Shown here in pieces: positions 28,287 to 37,157 of a stretch of DNA of 64,000 bases (position 1 is its first letter; each line of letters starts with the position of its first letter). A model generated the notes under the pieces. It made no database searches and was not told the DNA's origin. It saw nothing but the letters and a program-made list of their open reading frames with translations. This DNA is from Geomicrobium sp. JCM 19039 (GTDB taxonomy: Bacteria; Bacillota; Bacilli; Bacillales; Marinococcaceae): contig NZ_BAXB01000017.1 of assembly GCF_000698145.1 (NCBI RefSeq), positions 1-64,000 of the forward strand, given 5' to 3'. A program made the position numbers and the translations under genes.

Positions 28287-29552
28287 TTGTATACAAATGT
28301 AGCAGGAATCAAATCACCGAATCCTTTTTGGCTAGCAAGTGCACCGCCGACAAACTCAGGATATCAAGTACAACGAGCGTTTGAAGCAGGATGGGGAGGC
28401 GCCGTTTGGAAGACGCTTGGAGAACCGATCATTAATACGTCGTCCCGGTTTGCTGCTGTTTCATTCAACGGACAGCGAGTAGCTGGGTTTAACAACATTG
28501 AACTCATTACCGACCGCCCGCTAGAAGTGAATCTACGTGAAATTGAAGAAACGAAGCTCCGCTTCCCGGACCATGCCATTATTGCTTCACTCATGGTCGA
28601 GCCCGAACAAGAGAAATGGCATGAAATCGTCAAGCGAGTAGAAGCGGTCGGTGTTGACGGCTTGGAATTAAACTTCGGATGCCCACACGGCATGGCAGAG
28701 AGAGGCATGGGGGCGGCCTCTGGTCAAGTACCAGAACTCGTGGAAAAGCAAACGTACTGGGTGAAAGAAGTAGCGCAAACCCCGGTCATCGTCAAGCTGA
28801 CCCCGAATATTACCGACATTACCGTCACTGCAGAATCGGCTGTCCAAGGCGGAGCAGATGCGGTGAGTATGATTAATACAATCAATAGCCTCGCTGGCGT
28901 TGACATTCATACGTGGAATACCGTTCCGAATGTAGACGGAAAAGGCGCTCATGGGGGATATTGTGGACCGGCTGTAAAGCCAATCGCCCTTAACATGGTC
29001 GCTGAGTGCGCGAGAAACCCAAGCATAAACGTACCGATTTCAGGAATCGGGGGAATTGGTGATTGGCAGAATACAGTCGAATTTATGCTGATGGGTGCGT
29101 CAGGTGTGCAAGTGTGTACGGCTGCGATGCACCATGGTTTTAGTATCGTTGAAGATATGATTGACGGCCTAAGTAACTATCTTGATGAAAAAGGTATCGG
29201 GTCGGTCCAAGAGATCATTGGCAAGACTGTACCGAAGTACTCCGATTGGGGAGATATGGACTTAAACTATCAGACAGTCGCTAGAATTAATAACGACGTG
29301 TGTATCAATTGCAATAAGTGCCATATCGCGTGTGAAGATACCGCACATCAATGCATTGACATGTTAAAAGGCGAAGACGGTGAACCGATTTTACAGGTTC
29401 GTGAAGAAGAATGTGTCGGCTGTAACCTTTGCTCCATCGTTTGCCCAGTCGACGGTGCCATTGACATGATTGAAAAAGACAATAACTTGCCGCCACTCTC
29501 ATGGAATACACGCCAGAATGCCATTAACGCTAAGAGCTTAGCCAATTCATAG
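28287..29552 (+). CDS. preA: NAD-dependent dihydropyrimidine dehydrogenase, PreA subunit (start region damaged)
   Basis: 421 residues: dihydroorotate dehydrogenase-like FMN barrel (AGIKSPNPFWLASAPPTNSG, ELNFGCPHGMAERGMGAASG with the catalytic Cys, ISGIGGIGDW) and two C-terminal 4Fe-4S motifs (CINCNKCHIAC and CVGCNLCSIVC). It pairs with PreT. The frame now opens with TTG 28287, 12 nt from AGGAGGGG. An ATG at 28279, well spaced from that site, is out of frame by one base; restoring a G (ATGGCAGATTTG) would give a start M-A-D-L-Y, so one base has probably been lost. Confidence 0.88.
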   Translation: MYTNVAGIKSPNPFWLASAPPTNSGYQVQRAFEAGWGGAVWKTLGEPIINTSSRFAAVSFNGQRVAGFNNIELITDRPLEVNLREIEETKLRFPDHAIIASLMVEPEQEKWHEIVKRVEAVGVDGLELNFGCPHGMAERGMGAASGQVPELVEKQTYWVKEVAQTPVIVKLTPNITDITVTAESAVQGGADAVSMINTINSLAGVDIHTWNTVPNVDGKGAHGGYCGPAVKPIALNMVAECARNPSINVPISGIGGIGDWQNTVEFMLMGASGVQVCTAAMHHGFSIVEDMIDGLSNYLDEKGIGSVQEIIGKTVPKYSDWGDMDLNYQTVARINNDVCINCNKCHIACEDTAHQCIDMLKGEDGEPILQVREEECVGCNLCSIVCPVDGAIDMIEKDNNLPPLSWNTRQNAINAKSLANS

Positions 29553-29567
29553 AAAGGAATGGTGGAA

Positions 29568-30980
29568 ATGAAGAAAATTATTCGAAACGGAACGATTGCG
29601 ACCGCTGCAGAAACGTATGAAGCAGATATCCTTATCGTCGATGAGCAGATTGCTGCAATTGGGAAAGAGTTTAATGAGGATGGAGCAGAAGTAATTGACG
29701 CCGCGGGCTGTTACGTATTTCCAGGCGGGGTAGACCCCCATACGCACTTGGATATGCCCTTTGGCGGAACCGTGACACGCGATGATTTTGATACCGGAAC
29801 TGTTGCCGCGGCGCACGGGGGAACGACGACAATCGTTGATTTTTGTTTAACCGAAAAAGGCAAGCCGCTCTCTGAGGCGATCACGACGTGGCACGAGAAA
29901 TCAAAAGACAAAGCGGTCATTGATTACAGTTTTCATCTCATGATCGGTGAGATTACCGATGACGTGTTAGAAGAATTGCCGGCAGTCATTGAACAAGAAG
30001 GCATCACGTCGTTCAAAGTGTTCATGGCCTACAAAAATGTCTTTCAAGCAGACGATTCCACGCTCTTCCAAACATTGATCAAAGCAAAAGAGCTCGGCGC
30101 ACTCGTCATGGTTCACGCAGAAAATGGTGATGTGATTGATTATTTGACGAAAGAAGCGCTTGCGAATGGAAAAACCGACCCGATCCACCACGCGCTTACA
30201 CGCCCACCGTCGGTTGAAGGTGAGGCAACGGGTAGAGCTTGCCATCTGACGGCACTTGCCGATTCGCAACTGTATGTCGTCCATGTGACGTGTGAACAAG
30301 CAGTGAAACAGATTGAGGAAGCTCGCAAGGCTGGGGCAGATATTTGGGGGGAAACGTGCCCACAATACCTCGTTCTTGACGAAGAAATGATGAAAGGCCC
30401 AGATTTCGAAGGCGCAAAATATGTTTGGTCCCCGCCTCTCAGAGAGAAAAAACATCAAGATGTGTTATGGAACGCACTCAAAGTCGGATCACTGCAAACG
30501 ATCGGTAGTGACCAATGCTCGTTTGATTTCGAAGGACAAAAAGACTTAGGCAAAGGAGATTTCACGAAGATTCCGAACGGTGGACCGATCATCGAAGATC
30601 GGATGAGTATTTTGTACTCCGAAGGGGTCGCCAAAGGCAGGCTATCTCTTAACCAGTTTGTTGACGTTACGTCAACGCGAGCGGCGAAGTTGTTCGGCAT
30701 GCACCCGAAAAAAGGAACGATTTGTGTCGGTGCCGATGCAGACGTCGTCATCTTTGATCCAAGTGTGAAGCGAACACTGTCCGCTAGCACCCATCACTTA
30801 GCGGTCGATTACAGCGCCTTTGAAGGAATGGAAGTCGTTGGACAGCCTAAAACCGTGTTGTCACGCGGCAAAACGATCGTCGACAATCAAACGTTCGTCG
30901 GCACGAACGGTGCGGGTCAGTTTGTTAAACGAGCGAAATACGGAGAACCGTTGAAACAACAAGCCGCACTATCAAAATAA
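29568..30980 (+). CDS. hydA: Dihydropyrimidinase
   Basis: 470-residue cyclic amidohydrolase. VDPHTHLDMPFGG gives the first metal ligands, TSFKVFMAYKN the carboxylated Lys, MVHAENGDVIDY and YVVHVTCEQAV the His ligands, and SDQCSFDF the Asp. It opens dihydrouracil to N-carbamoyl-beta-alanine. Start taken at ATG 29568 (MKKIIRNG); an in-frame ATG at 29559 is too close to AAAGG. 15 nt after preA. Confidence 0.92.
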   Translation: MKKIIRNGTIATAAETYEADILIVDEQIAAIGKEFNEDGAEVIDAAGCYVFPGGVDPHTHLDMPFGGTVTRDDFDTGTVAAAHGGTTTIVDFCLTEKGKPLSEAITTWHEKSKDKAVIDYSFHLMIGEITDDVLEELPAVIEQEGITSFKVFMAYKNVFQADDSTLFQTLIKAKELGALVMVHAENGDVIDYLTKEALANGKTDPIHHALTRPPSVEGEATGRACHLTALADSQLYVVHVTCEQAVKQIEEARKAGADIWGETCPQYLVLDEEMMKGPDFEGAKYVWSPPLREKKHQDVLWNALKVGSLQTIGSDQCSFDFEGQKDLGKGDFTKIPNGGPIIEDRMSILYSEGVAKGRLSLNQFVDVTSTRAAKLFGMHPKKGTICVGADADVVIFDPSVKRTLSASTHHLAVDYSAFEGMEVVGQPKTVLSRGKTIVDNQTFVGTNGAGQFVKRAKYGEPLKQQAALSK

Positions 30981-31025
30981 AAGAGAACGAGAGATTCGGA
31001 ATATATCAGTAGAAAGGTAGATGAG

Positions 31026-32486
31026 ATGAGTTCTAAAAGCAGCTATTTAAAGTCGCCTGATTTGTTTCCGATCTCTCAATTAAAACGAAAAATGAGCACG
31101 GTCGGGTTTGCCATTCTTTGGGTAAGTATGGCCGTCGTCCTCGCTGCGTTTGCTATTGGTGGAGATGGCATTCAAACGTTACCCTTACACCTCGTCATTA
31201 TCGCAACGATTATTGGATCTTTAGGGATTGGCCTTTGCATGACGTTGACCGGGGACATCGGCATTGAACATGGGTTGTCATTCCCGGTGTATATGAGAGC
31301 TCCTTTTGGCACAATTGGCACGCACATTCCTTCGATTTTTCGCGGGTTCGTCGCCTCGTGCTGGTTTGGAATCAATACGTTCTTTGGTGCCACCGGGATT
31401 AACGCCATTTTGTTTATGCTGTTTGGCATCGATCAATGGTTCATTTGTTTTCTCATATTTGCCGCATTACAGCTTTTTAATACAGCATTTGGGATCAAAG
31501 CTGTCGAGCGTTTTGCTAATCTTGCCGCACCCGTAATTGTGATTATTTCTGGCTGGATGTACATCGCGCTTTCATCCCAAGCAACCGCCGCTGGGCGTGA
31601 TGTGTGGGCGTGGGTGGAAGCACCAGCGGTAGGTGTTGAAGCGGTGAGTGCCTTCTTTATCGTTGTAATGGCAACGATGGGGTTTTGGGGTACGCTCGCT
31701 GCAGATATGCCATCCATATCACGATTTATAAAAGCGCCGAAGTACGAGCGGAGTTGGTTCAAACGCAATCGTGGTCAACTCATCGGCAGTCTCGTCGCTA
31801 TGCCGATCGTTCACACATTCATGGTCATCGTCGGTGCAGTTTCGTACATGGCTGTCTTCAATTCCAATCCTGTAGAAGCATTAATGGAAACGACCACAAA
31901 CGGAATCTTACTCGGCGTACTCATGCTCATGATCGCCCTCGCCCAATGGTCAACAAACACATCTTCCAATGTCATTCCCGCTGCCACCATCTTTTCCAAC
32001 GTTGGCGGACCGAAAGTGCCATTCTGGGTAGGGGTCATGATCGCAGGGGCGATTGGCGTTCTCGTGCAACCGTGGAACTTGTTTGACATCATTGTACCGG
32101 CACTTCTTTTCGTAGGTGGCATTTTAGCCGCCATTGTGGGCATCCTCGTCGTCGATTATTACATCATCCGCAAACGTCGCGTAAACGTGACTGATTTATA
32201 TGAAGAAACCGGACAATATCATTATTGGAAAGGCATCAACGTCGCTGGACTATTGGCGTGGATTGCAGGTGGAGGGGGTTCCCTCCTGTTCCCGTCCTAT
32301 TCATTTATCATCGGTCTCGTGCTCGGCGGGACAGTATATTATGTTCTCGCCAAATATTGGTGGTTTAAGCGCTATCCGCAAGCAGAACTGGAAAACCCAG
32401 ATGATGACACTTATCTCGGCTTAACCGTTGGAAGAGACTGGACCGTGCAAGACGAAGAAGTAGAAACTTTCAAAGAAGCGAGGTGA
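31026..32486 (+). CDS. NCS1 family nucleobase:cation symporter
   Basis: 486-residue permease with about twelve hydrophobic segments. The motifs ILWVSMAVVLAAFAIGGDGI, GFWGTLAADMPSISRFIKAP and ALAQWSTNTSSNVIPAATIF identify NCS1 (Cod B/allantoin permease-like) transporters. In this operon the likely substrate is uracil, dihydrouracil or a related hydantoin. AAAGG lies 9 nt before the start; the end overlaps or abuts the small ORF that follows. Confidence 0.88.
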   Translation: MSSKSSYLKSPDLFPISQLKRKMSTVGFAILWVSMAVVLAAFAIGGDGIQTLPLHLVIIATIIGSLGIGLCMTLTGDIGIEHGLSFPVYMRAPFGTIGTHIPSIFRGFVASCWFGINTFFGATGINAILFMLFGIDQWFICFLIFAALQLFNTAFGIKAVERFANLAAPVIVIISGWMYIALSSQATAAGRDVWAWVEAPAVGVEAVSAFFIVVMATMGFWGTLAADMPSISRFIKAPKYERSWFKRNRGQLIGSLVAMPIVHTFMVIVGAVSYMAVFNSNPVEALMETTTNGILLGVLMLMIALAQWSTNTSSNVIPAATIFSNVGGPKVPFWVGVMIAGAIGVLVQPWNLFDIIVPALLFVGGILAAIVGILVVDYYIIRKRRVNVTDLYEETGQYHYWKGINVAGLLAWIAGGGGSLLFPSYSFIIGLVLGGTVYYVLAKYWWFKRYPQAELENPDDDTYLGLTVGRDWTVQDEEVETFKEAR

Positions 32487-32491
32487 ACGCT

Positions 32492-32698
32492 TTGAACGAG
32501 TACGACGATTATGTAAAAGAAAAACAAGAAATTGATGACTATATTCTAAGAGGGTATCAGATCAATGACGTTCGCGAAGACTTGAGTGGCGCACTGCTCA
32601 CCCTCGTGAACGCCGATGGAGAAAGAGAGACACTGCGAATCGGTAACGCCGACGCCAGAAAATACTTTGCCGTTTTACTGCTAGATAAGTTGAACTAA
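32492..32698 (+). CDS. Small acidic protein, 68 aa, last gene of pyrimidine operon
   Basis: Start TTG 32492, 6 nt after GAGGTG; a GTG at 32483 is part of that site. The protein (NEYDDYVKEKQEIDDYILRG, then LSGALLTLVNADGERETLRI, ending YFAVLLLDKLN) is predicted alpha/beta and soluble. I do not recognise the family. Its position suggests a chaperone or regulatory role in pyrimidine breakdown, but nothing in the sequence proves this. Confidence 0.6.
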   Translation: MNEYDDYVKEKQEIDDYILRGYQINDVREDLSGALLTLVNADGERETLRIGNADARKYFAVLLLDKLN

Positions 32699-32704
32699 AG
32701 AAAT

Positions 32705-33220
32705 TCATTAAATCGGATGACCGAGAGGGGTCTTTGCGGGTGAGTGCTTGCATATTGTCTGTTGAAATTCATCTCGTTGCCGATTGTTGTTCGTCACTGC
32801 AAGGGTTGCGGGCAACAAGGACAACGTTTGCCGAAGGGTAAAAAGTTGTAACCAAGGTGCACTGCCTGGCACAAACATGTGATGGCCGGTCACGTATGTG
32901 ACAATCCAACCCTTAAACCGGGCACTTTCGGCACGCAACTGTCACAAATCGTGATATTTGTGACAGTTGACTACGTTTATGTGCGCATTCACGTGTAAAA
33001 TCATGATTTTTCTTTCTCAAATGTCACAAATATGGATATATGGGGCATTTGGACTTCTTTCCACACACCGTAGCCAGGAGGCAGAAACGTGATGTTGCAC
33101 TTATACTTTGGAGTGCATAGAAAACACGGTGGGCGTACTATGACCACCGATGTTGTCCTTGTAGTCTGGACTGCAAGCATCCGCCTAAAGTGGAAAGAAA
33201 CAACAATCTGTGCAATTAAG
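32705..33220 (+). repeat. Intergenic repeat family A, copy 3 (longest)
   Basis: The most complete copy. In order: GGATGACCGAG and GGTCTTTGCG at the left, CTTGCATATTGTCTGTTGAA, CAAGGGTTGCGGGCAACAAG, GGCCGGTCACGTATGTGAC, CGGGCACTTTCGG, the palindrome AACTGTCACAAAT/ATTTGTGACAGTT at about 32937-32970, GTTTATGTGCGCA, ATGTCACAAATAT, CACACACCGTAGCCAGGAGG and the tail CTTGTAGTCTGGACTGCA shared with copy 1. It lies directly after the pyrimidine operon and before its terminator, so it may be transcribed with it. Confidence 0.9.
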
Positions 33221-33256
33221 AAAATGTTACGTTCATCCTATGTTGATAAGTAAGCA

Positions 33257-33292
33257 AAAAAACGGGTGCCTTAGATAGGCATCCGCTTTTTT
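33257..33292 (+). terminator. Terminator beyond repeat A copy 3
   Basis: 8-bp stem CGGGTGCC/GGCATCCG (one G-U), loop TTAGATA, then CTTTTTT. First plausible terminator after the pyrimidine operon. Confidence 0.8.
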
Positions 33293-33399
33293 AAGGCTAG
33301 CACAAGTCGCTGTCGCCGAAAGCGCATGAGCATGGAGAAAGTGGCCTCGCGTTTGAGCATGCCAAACGGTATCCACCTGTGTGTAAATTTTATTTAGTG

Positions 33400-33435
33400 G
33401 AAATCTTCCCATTGGCATTTCAATGGGAAGATTTC
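33400..33435. other. Perfect 15-bp hairpin without T tract
   Basis: GAAATCTTCCCATTG and CAATGGGAAGATTTC are separated by GCATTT. No poly-T follows on either strand, so it is not a classical terminator. Confidence 0.6.
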
Positions 33436-33481
33436 TGGCTTCTATAGTGTGATCTTCACCCATTCATCCAGAAAACCAATG

Positions 33482-33518
33482 AAAATCAATCCATAGAATG
33501 GTCTATGGATTGATTTTT
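33482..33518. terminator. Bidirectional terminator
   Basis: AAAATCAATCCATAGA pairs with TCTATGGATTGATTTTT around a short loop; T or A tracts flank both sides. It can serve the minus-strand membrane protein-XRE operon. Confidence 0.75.
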
Positions 33519-33582
33519 GATAGGTGCTGCGCTAGACAGTGTTGCATGAAGCTAGTCGGAGGCCACATCACAAATCAATGAG

Positions 33583-34050
33583 TTAGACAGCATAATACGC
33601 CCGGTTCCAAGTAATGGCATACACAATCACTTGAACGAGAGGGATGAGCATGACGATCAACACAGGAAAATATGGCATGGTCGTCATCACGAGTGGATAT
33701 AGCGTAATGAGGGCACCGGCGAGTGGTACGGCATAGTACATGCTTACGTAAGAGGCTCGGCTCGCTTTTTGTGTAATGGTTTTCTCTCGTTCGTCGGTTT
33801 CTTCAATCTCTGCCGGGAGCCATACCGACTTACGGTATGGGATTTTTTTCGCCCTTGCGATGAAAAACTGGATGGCTGCGAAAATTGAAATTAAAACAAT
33901 AGGCATCAAGTCCAATGAAGCGGAAGCTGCGAGTGATGGTTGTTGAATGGAGCCTACGAATTCGTGGACAAAGTTAAAGATGGCAACCAAGCTCCAGCCG
34001 AACAAAAATAACGTTACAAATGAACAAACGAGTCCCCAAACAATCTTCAT
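33583..34050 (-). CDS. Four-helix membrane protein partnered with XRE regulator
   Basis: 155 residues with four hydrophobic segments (VCSFVTLFLFGWSLVAIF, LMPIVLISIFAAIQFFIA, YAVPLAGALITLYPLVM, VLIVMLIPLVQVIVYAI) and a central charged loop, EIEETDEREKTITQKASRAS, of the kind seen in the DUF2178-like partners of YozG-type regulators. Its start overlaps the end of the XRE gene (ATGA). Function unknown; it may sequester or sense with the regulator. Confidence 0.7.
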   Translation of the reverse strand: MKIVWGLVCSFVTLFLFGWSLVAIFNFVHEFVGSIQQPSLAASASLDLMPIVLISIFAAIQFFIARAKKIPYRKSVWLPAEIEETDEREKTITQKASRASYVSMYYAVPLAGALITLYPLVMTTMPYFPVLIVMLIPLVQVIVYAITWNRAYYAV

Positions 34051-34262
34051 GTCGTTTCCTCCTCTTTTTCCAATGTAAATATTTGTTCAACGGGTAATTC
34101 GAACACTTCTGCAATTCGCATCGCCAAGATGAGCGAAGGGGTGTAATTGTCTTTTTCTAAAGCGACGATCGTTTGGCGTGTAACGCCGACGGCCTGTGCT
34201 AAATCTCCTTGCGTGAATTGGTCTCTGGCACGTAGCTCTTTCACTCGATTTCGAATTTTCAT
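34047..34262 (-). CDS. XRE family transcriptional regulator (small, YozG-like)
   Basis: 71-residue Cro/C1-type HTH: KELRARDQFTQGDLAQAVG, VTRQTIVALEKDNYTPSL, then FELPVEQIFTLE. This short form is widespread in Firmicutes next to a membrane protein gene, as here. AAGGTG lies 7 nt upstream of the start, behind a strong promoter. Confidence 0.9.
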   Translation of the reverse strand: MKIRNRVKELRARDQFTQGDLAQAVGVTRQTIVALEKDNYTPSLILAMRIAEVFELPVEQIFTLEKEEETT

Positions 34263-34279
34263 CGTATCACCTTGTTATT

Positions 34280-34308
34280 AATGTATGGTTAACTTTACTT
34301 TTTGTCAA
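34280..34308 (-). promoter_or_regulatory. SigA promoter for XRE-membrane protein operon
   Basis: On the minus strand TTGACA, a 17-bp spacer and TACATT. GTTAAC within the spacer may be part of an autoregulatory operator. Confidence 0.75.
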
Positions 34309-34367
34309 GTTGATTATACATTTATTTTTAAAATGATATACTAGGAATACGTGAAAGGGTGGGGCCG

Positions 34368-34946
34368 TTGAATCCGTTATTCCTTGATTTTCCACAACAA
34401 TTTGAGACCGACCGGTTGTTGATTCGTCTACCGCTGCCCGGTGATGGTGAAGCTGTTTACGATGCGATACGTGCTTCGAAATCAGAACTAAAACCGTGGT
34501 TACCGTTTGCACAAAAGGAGCGTACGCTGGAGGATGTTGAGCTTGATCTCCGAGAAGCGCACATCAATTTTTTGAAAAGGGAAGACTTACGATTTCTATT
34601 ATTTAGAAAAGATACGAGTCGACTTGTAGGCGTATCAGGACTACACCGGATTGATTGGGATGTCCGGAAATTTGAAATCGGCTATTGGGTTGATACAAGG
34701 CAAAGTGGACAAGGGTACATATCAGAGGCTGTTGCTGGGATTACGCAATTTGCGTTCGACCAACTCCGTGCGAGAAGAGTTGAAATTCGCTGTGACCGAA
34801 TCAATCAAAGAAGTCGCGCTATTCCAGAGAAGGAAGGGTTTATGCTGGAGGGAATCTTAAGAAATGACGACACTGCCGCCTTTGACCCCCGTGAAATGAG
34901 AGATACGTGTGTGTATGCAAAGATTTCGAAAGAGGTGGAAGCTTGA
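34368..34946 (+). CDS. GNAT acetyltransferase, RimJ/RimL-like
   Basis: 192 residues: FETDRLLIRLPLPGDGEAVY at the N terminus, GVSGLHRIDWDVRKFEIGYW, the acetyl-CoA loop QSGQGYISEAV and INQRSRAIPEKEGF, all as in the RimJ/RimL group that acetylates protein N termini and other amines. TTG start with AAAGGGTGGGG directly upstream. It overlaps the SDR gene by 4 nt (TTGA). Confidence 0.85.
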   Translation: MNPLFLDFPQQFETDRLLIRLPLPGDGEAVYDAIRASKSELKPWLPFAQKERTLEDVELDLREAHINFLKREDLRFLLFRKDTSRLVGVSGLHRIDWDVRKFEIGYWVDTRQSGQGYISEAVAGITQFAFDQLRARRVEIRCDRINQRSRAIPEKEGFMLEGILRNDDTAAFDPREMRDTCVYAKISKEVEA

Positions 34947-35755
34947 AACTACAAAAAAGAAACGCTTACCCGTTACAAGGAAAGACCGTACTCATTACAG
35001 GTGTGAGTCGTAGAGCTGGAATTGGTTATGCGATTGCAAAGCAGTGTGCCGCTTACGGAGCATCCATCATGATTCAACATTTTCGCACTCACGATGAAGA
35101 GCAAGAGTGGGGCGCAGATCATCTCGAGGCAGTGATTGCAGGAATTCAACAAGAGATGACCCCTAGGGCGCAGTTCGGCCATTATCATAGCAATTTCCTC
35201 CAGGAAGACAGTGCAGAAACGCTCATTAAAACGGTCGTCAAAGAGCATGATGCTATTGACGGAATCGTCTGTAATCATGCACGGTCAGGTGGAGATGGCC
35301 CACTCGGCAATCTGACGGCACAAATGCTAGACAATCACTGGAAAGTGAATACGAGATCATCCGTATTGTTGGCGCAGGCGTTTGCCGAGCAATACGATCC
35401 GACGAGAGGCAGAGGGAAGATCATTTTCATGACCTCAGGTCAACGACAAGGACCGATGCCCGGTGAAGTTGCCTATGCACTCGCCAAAGGAGCGCTTGCA
35501 GACATTACACTCACGCTCGCTGACCAACTCGCCGACCAGAACATTTGCGTGAACACGGTGAACCCAGGACCGGTCAATACCGGCTATCTGAACGATCAGT
35601 TGTGGGAGGAAACACGCACGAAATTCCCATTTGACCGATTCGGTGAACCCGAAGACCCGGCACGGCTTATCTCCTGGCTTCTCACGGAAGAGGCGTCATG
35701 GATCACCGGTCAGATTATGAACACCGAAGGCGGATTTGCTCGGTGGCGGTCATGA
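34943..35755 (+). CDS. Short-chain dehydrogenase/reductase
   Basis: 270 residues. Rossmann motif TGVSRRAGIGYAIA, CNHARSGGDGP in place of the usual NNAG, an active-site Ser in FMTSGQRQG and the YxxxK pair in YALAKGAL; VNTVNPGPVNTGY follows. The TTG start at 34943 has GAGGTGG a few bases upstream and overlaps the GNAT stop. Substrate unknown. 13 nt precede the popT start. Confidence 0.85.
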   Translation: MKLQKRNAYPLQGKTVLITGVSRRAGIGYAIAKQCAAYGASIMIQHFRTHDEEQEWGADHLEAVIAGIQQEMTPRAQFGHYHSNFLQEDSAETLIKTVVKEHDAIDGIVCNHARSGGDGPLGNLTAQMLDNHWKVNTRSSVLLAQAFAEQYDPTRGRGKIIFMTSGQRQGPMPGEVAYALAKGALADITLTLADQLADQNICVNTVNPGPVNTGYLNDQLWEETRTKFPFDRFGEPEDPARLISWLLTEEASWITGQIMNTEGGFARWRS

Positions 35756-35768
35756 TGGAGGGGGTACG

Positions 35769-36587
35769 TTGAACTGGCGAAATACAGTAAAAGGCATGAT
35801 GATGGGCGTCGTCGAAACCGTTCCAGGAGTGAGTAGCAGCACCATTGCCATGCTGTTAGGCATCTATGAAAACGTGGTTCACGCCATTCACAACCTCACA
35901 ACGAACGAATATAAGAAAGCCGTTCGCTTTCTTTTGCCAATCGGGGTCGGCATTCTTGTCGGACTTGGTTTAACGATTTCCGTTATTAGCTATCTATTAG
36001 AGCATTTTCCGATACCGATCGGTTTTCTATTTATCGGGCTGATCGTTGGAATGTTGCCATTTATTTGGCGGGACGGGCTCGCTTCAGTGAGGCAGCAAGT
36101 GTACAGCTTTCCCCAGGTGATGCTCATGATCGGCTGTATCCTTTTTCTCGTTATGTTGAATGGGGTCGTCGGGGCAGACGCACGAGTCATGATGGAACTT
36201 ACCTTTAGTGATTACGTGTATTTATTTATTGCTGGTTGGTTTGCGAGTACGGCGCTTGTGTTGCCAGGGATGAGTGGCGCGCTCATTCTCGTCATTTTAG
36301 GAGTGTATGAAACAGCACTGTTGGCGCTCACAACGTTTGAGCTACCGGTTGTTATCGCGATCGGTTCGGGGGTCGTCGTTGGCATTCTCATCATGGGCAA
36401 AGTGGTCCGATTTATTCTGACTCGGTACCGAAGAACAACCTATGCTGCCATTTTTGGTTTGTTGAGCGGCTCGGTGTTTATCGTTTTTCCGGGACTGCCC
36501 GTCACAGTGATGGAGTGGGTCGTGAGTAGCTGTCTGTTCGTAGGTGGATCGGTGTTTACATTTCAAGTAAGTTCAAAAAAGGGTTAA
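35769..36587 (+). CDS. popT: DUF368 polyprenyl-phosphate transporter (PopT)
   Basis: 272-residue membrane protein with about eight to nine hydrophobic segments. GVVETVPGVSSSTIAMLLGI and its internal-repeat partner STALVLPGMSGALILVILGV are the DUF368 hallmarks. Members (PopT) recycle undecaprenyl phosphate across the membrane for wall synthesis and have been linked to growth at alkaline pH. TTG start at 35769 with GGAGGGGG just upstream. End of an acetyltransferase-SDR-popT run. Confidence 0.85.
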   Translation: MNWRNTVKGMMMGVVETVPGVSSSTIAMLLGIYENVVHAIHNLTTNEYKKAVRFLLPIGVGILVGLGLTISVISYLLEHFPIPIGFLFIGLIVGMLPFIWRDGLASVRQQVYSFPQVMLMIGCILFLVMLNGVVGADARVMMELTFSDYVYLFIAGWFASTALVLPGMSGALILVILGVYETALLALTTFELPVVIAIGSGVVVGILIMGKVVRFILTRYRRTTYAAIFGLLSGSVFIVFPGLPVTVMEWVVSSCLFVGGSVFTFQVSSKKG

Positions 36588-36642
36588 TTGTATGAATAAA
36601 GGGTATGCGAGTATTACTACTTGCAAAAGGAGACGATACCCG

Positions 36643-37152
36643 ATGCGATGGATAACTCTTCCGTTGCTTACCCTGATGCTCACAGGCTGCGCTACAGCGG
36701 GTGAAGACCCAGTAGCTGGAATTAACGAACAAATTGACGAAAGCGAATTTAACGCAATTATTGCTGAACATGACCAGTTTGAGATTTTATCTGCGTATAT
36801 CCAAGGGTCTGAAAGCTTTGATACGCTCACGATCAATTACGGGGAGCCTGATTCCGATGAGCCTGCACCTGAGTTCCCAGAGACGAATGAATTTGAGCGT
36901 TTGTATGAAGGGTTCGTTGGGGAAACCGCAATCCAGCTCCAAATCCAAGAGTTTGAAACAGAGCTAACCGAAAGCGAAGAGATAGAGATTGCCGGCCATT
37001 CGGTTTCTGTCGGTGAATTCGGGCCAGACAATTATACGAACCACCTTGTAAACATGAATGATTATGGGTGGATCATCTTCTATTTCGACACAGACATCAG
37101 CGATGAAGAGATGCTCGCCTTTACTGAACGATTGATCGAAAGGAACGAGTAA
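36643..37152 (+). CDS. Acidic lipoprotein, 169 aa
   Basis: Signal peptide with lipobox: LPLLTLMLTGC, so the mature protein begins at Cys and is membrane-anchored outside. The mature part is acidic (INEQIDESEFNAIIAEHDQF, SDEPAPEFPETNEFERLYEG) and predicted beta/alpha. Family not recognised. ATG 36643 with AAAAGGAG about 10 nt upstream; an earlier in-frame ATG (36592) would put a charged stretch before the signal. Confidence 0.75.
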   Translation: MRWITLPLLTLMLTGCATAGEDPVAGINEQIDESEFNAIIAEHDQFEILSAYIQGSESFDTLTINYGEPDSDEPAPEFPETNEFERLYEGFVGETAIQLQIQEFETELTESEEIEIAGHSVSVGEFGPDNYTNHLVNMNDYGWIIFYFDTDISDEEMLAFTERLIERNE

Positions 37153-37157
37153 AGCTC

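Noticed and set aside
29967..30458. Minus-strand ORF of 163 codons inside hydA
   Set aside because: Shadow of a clear dihydropyrimidinase gene; no ribosome site or recognisable product.
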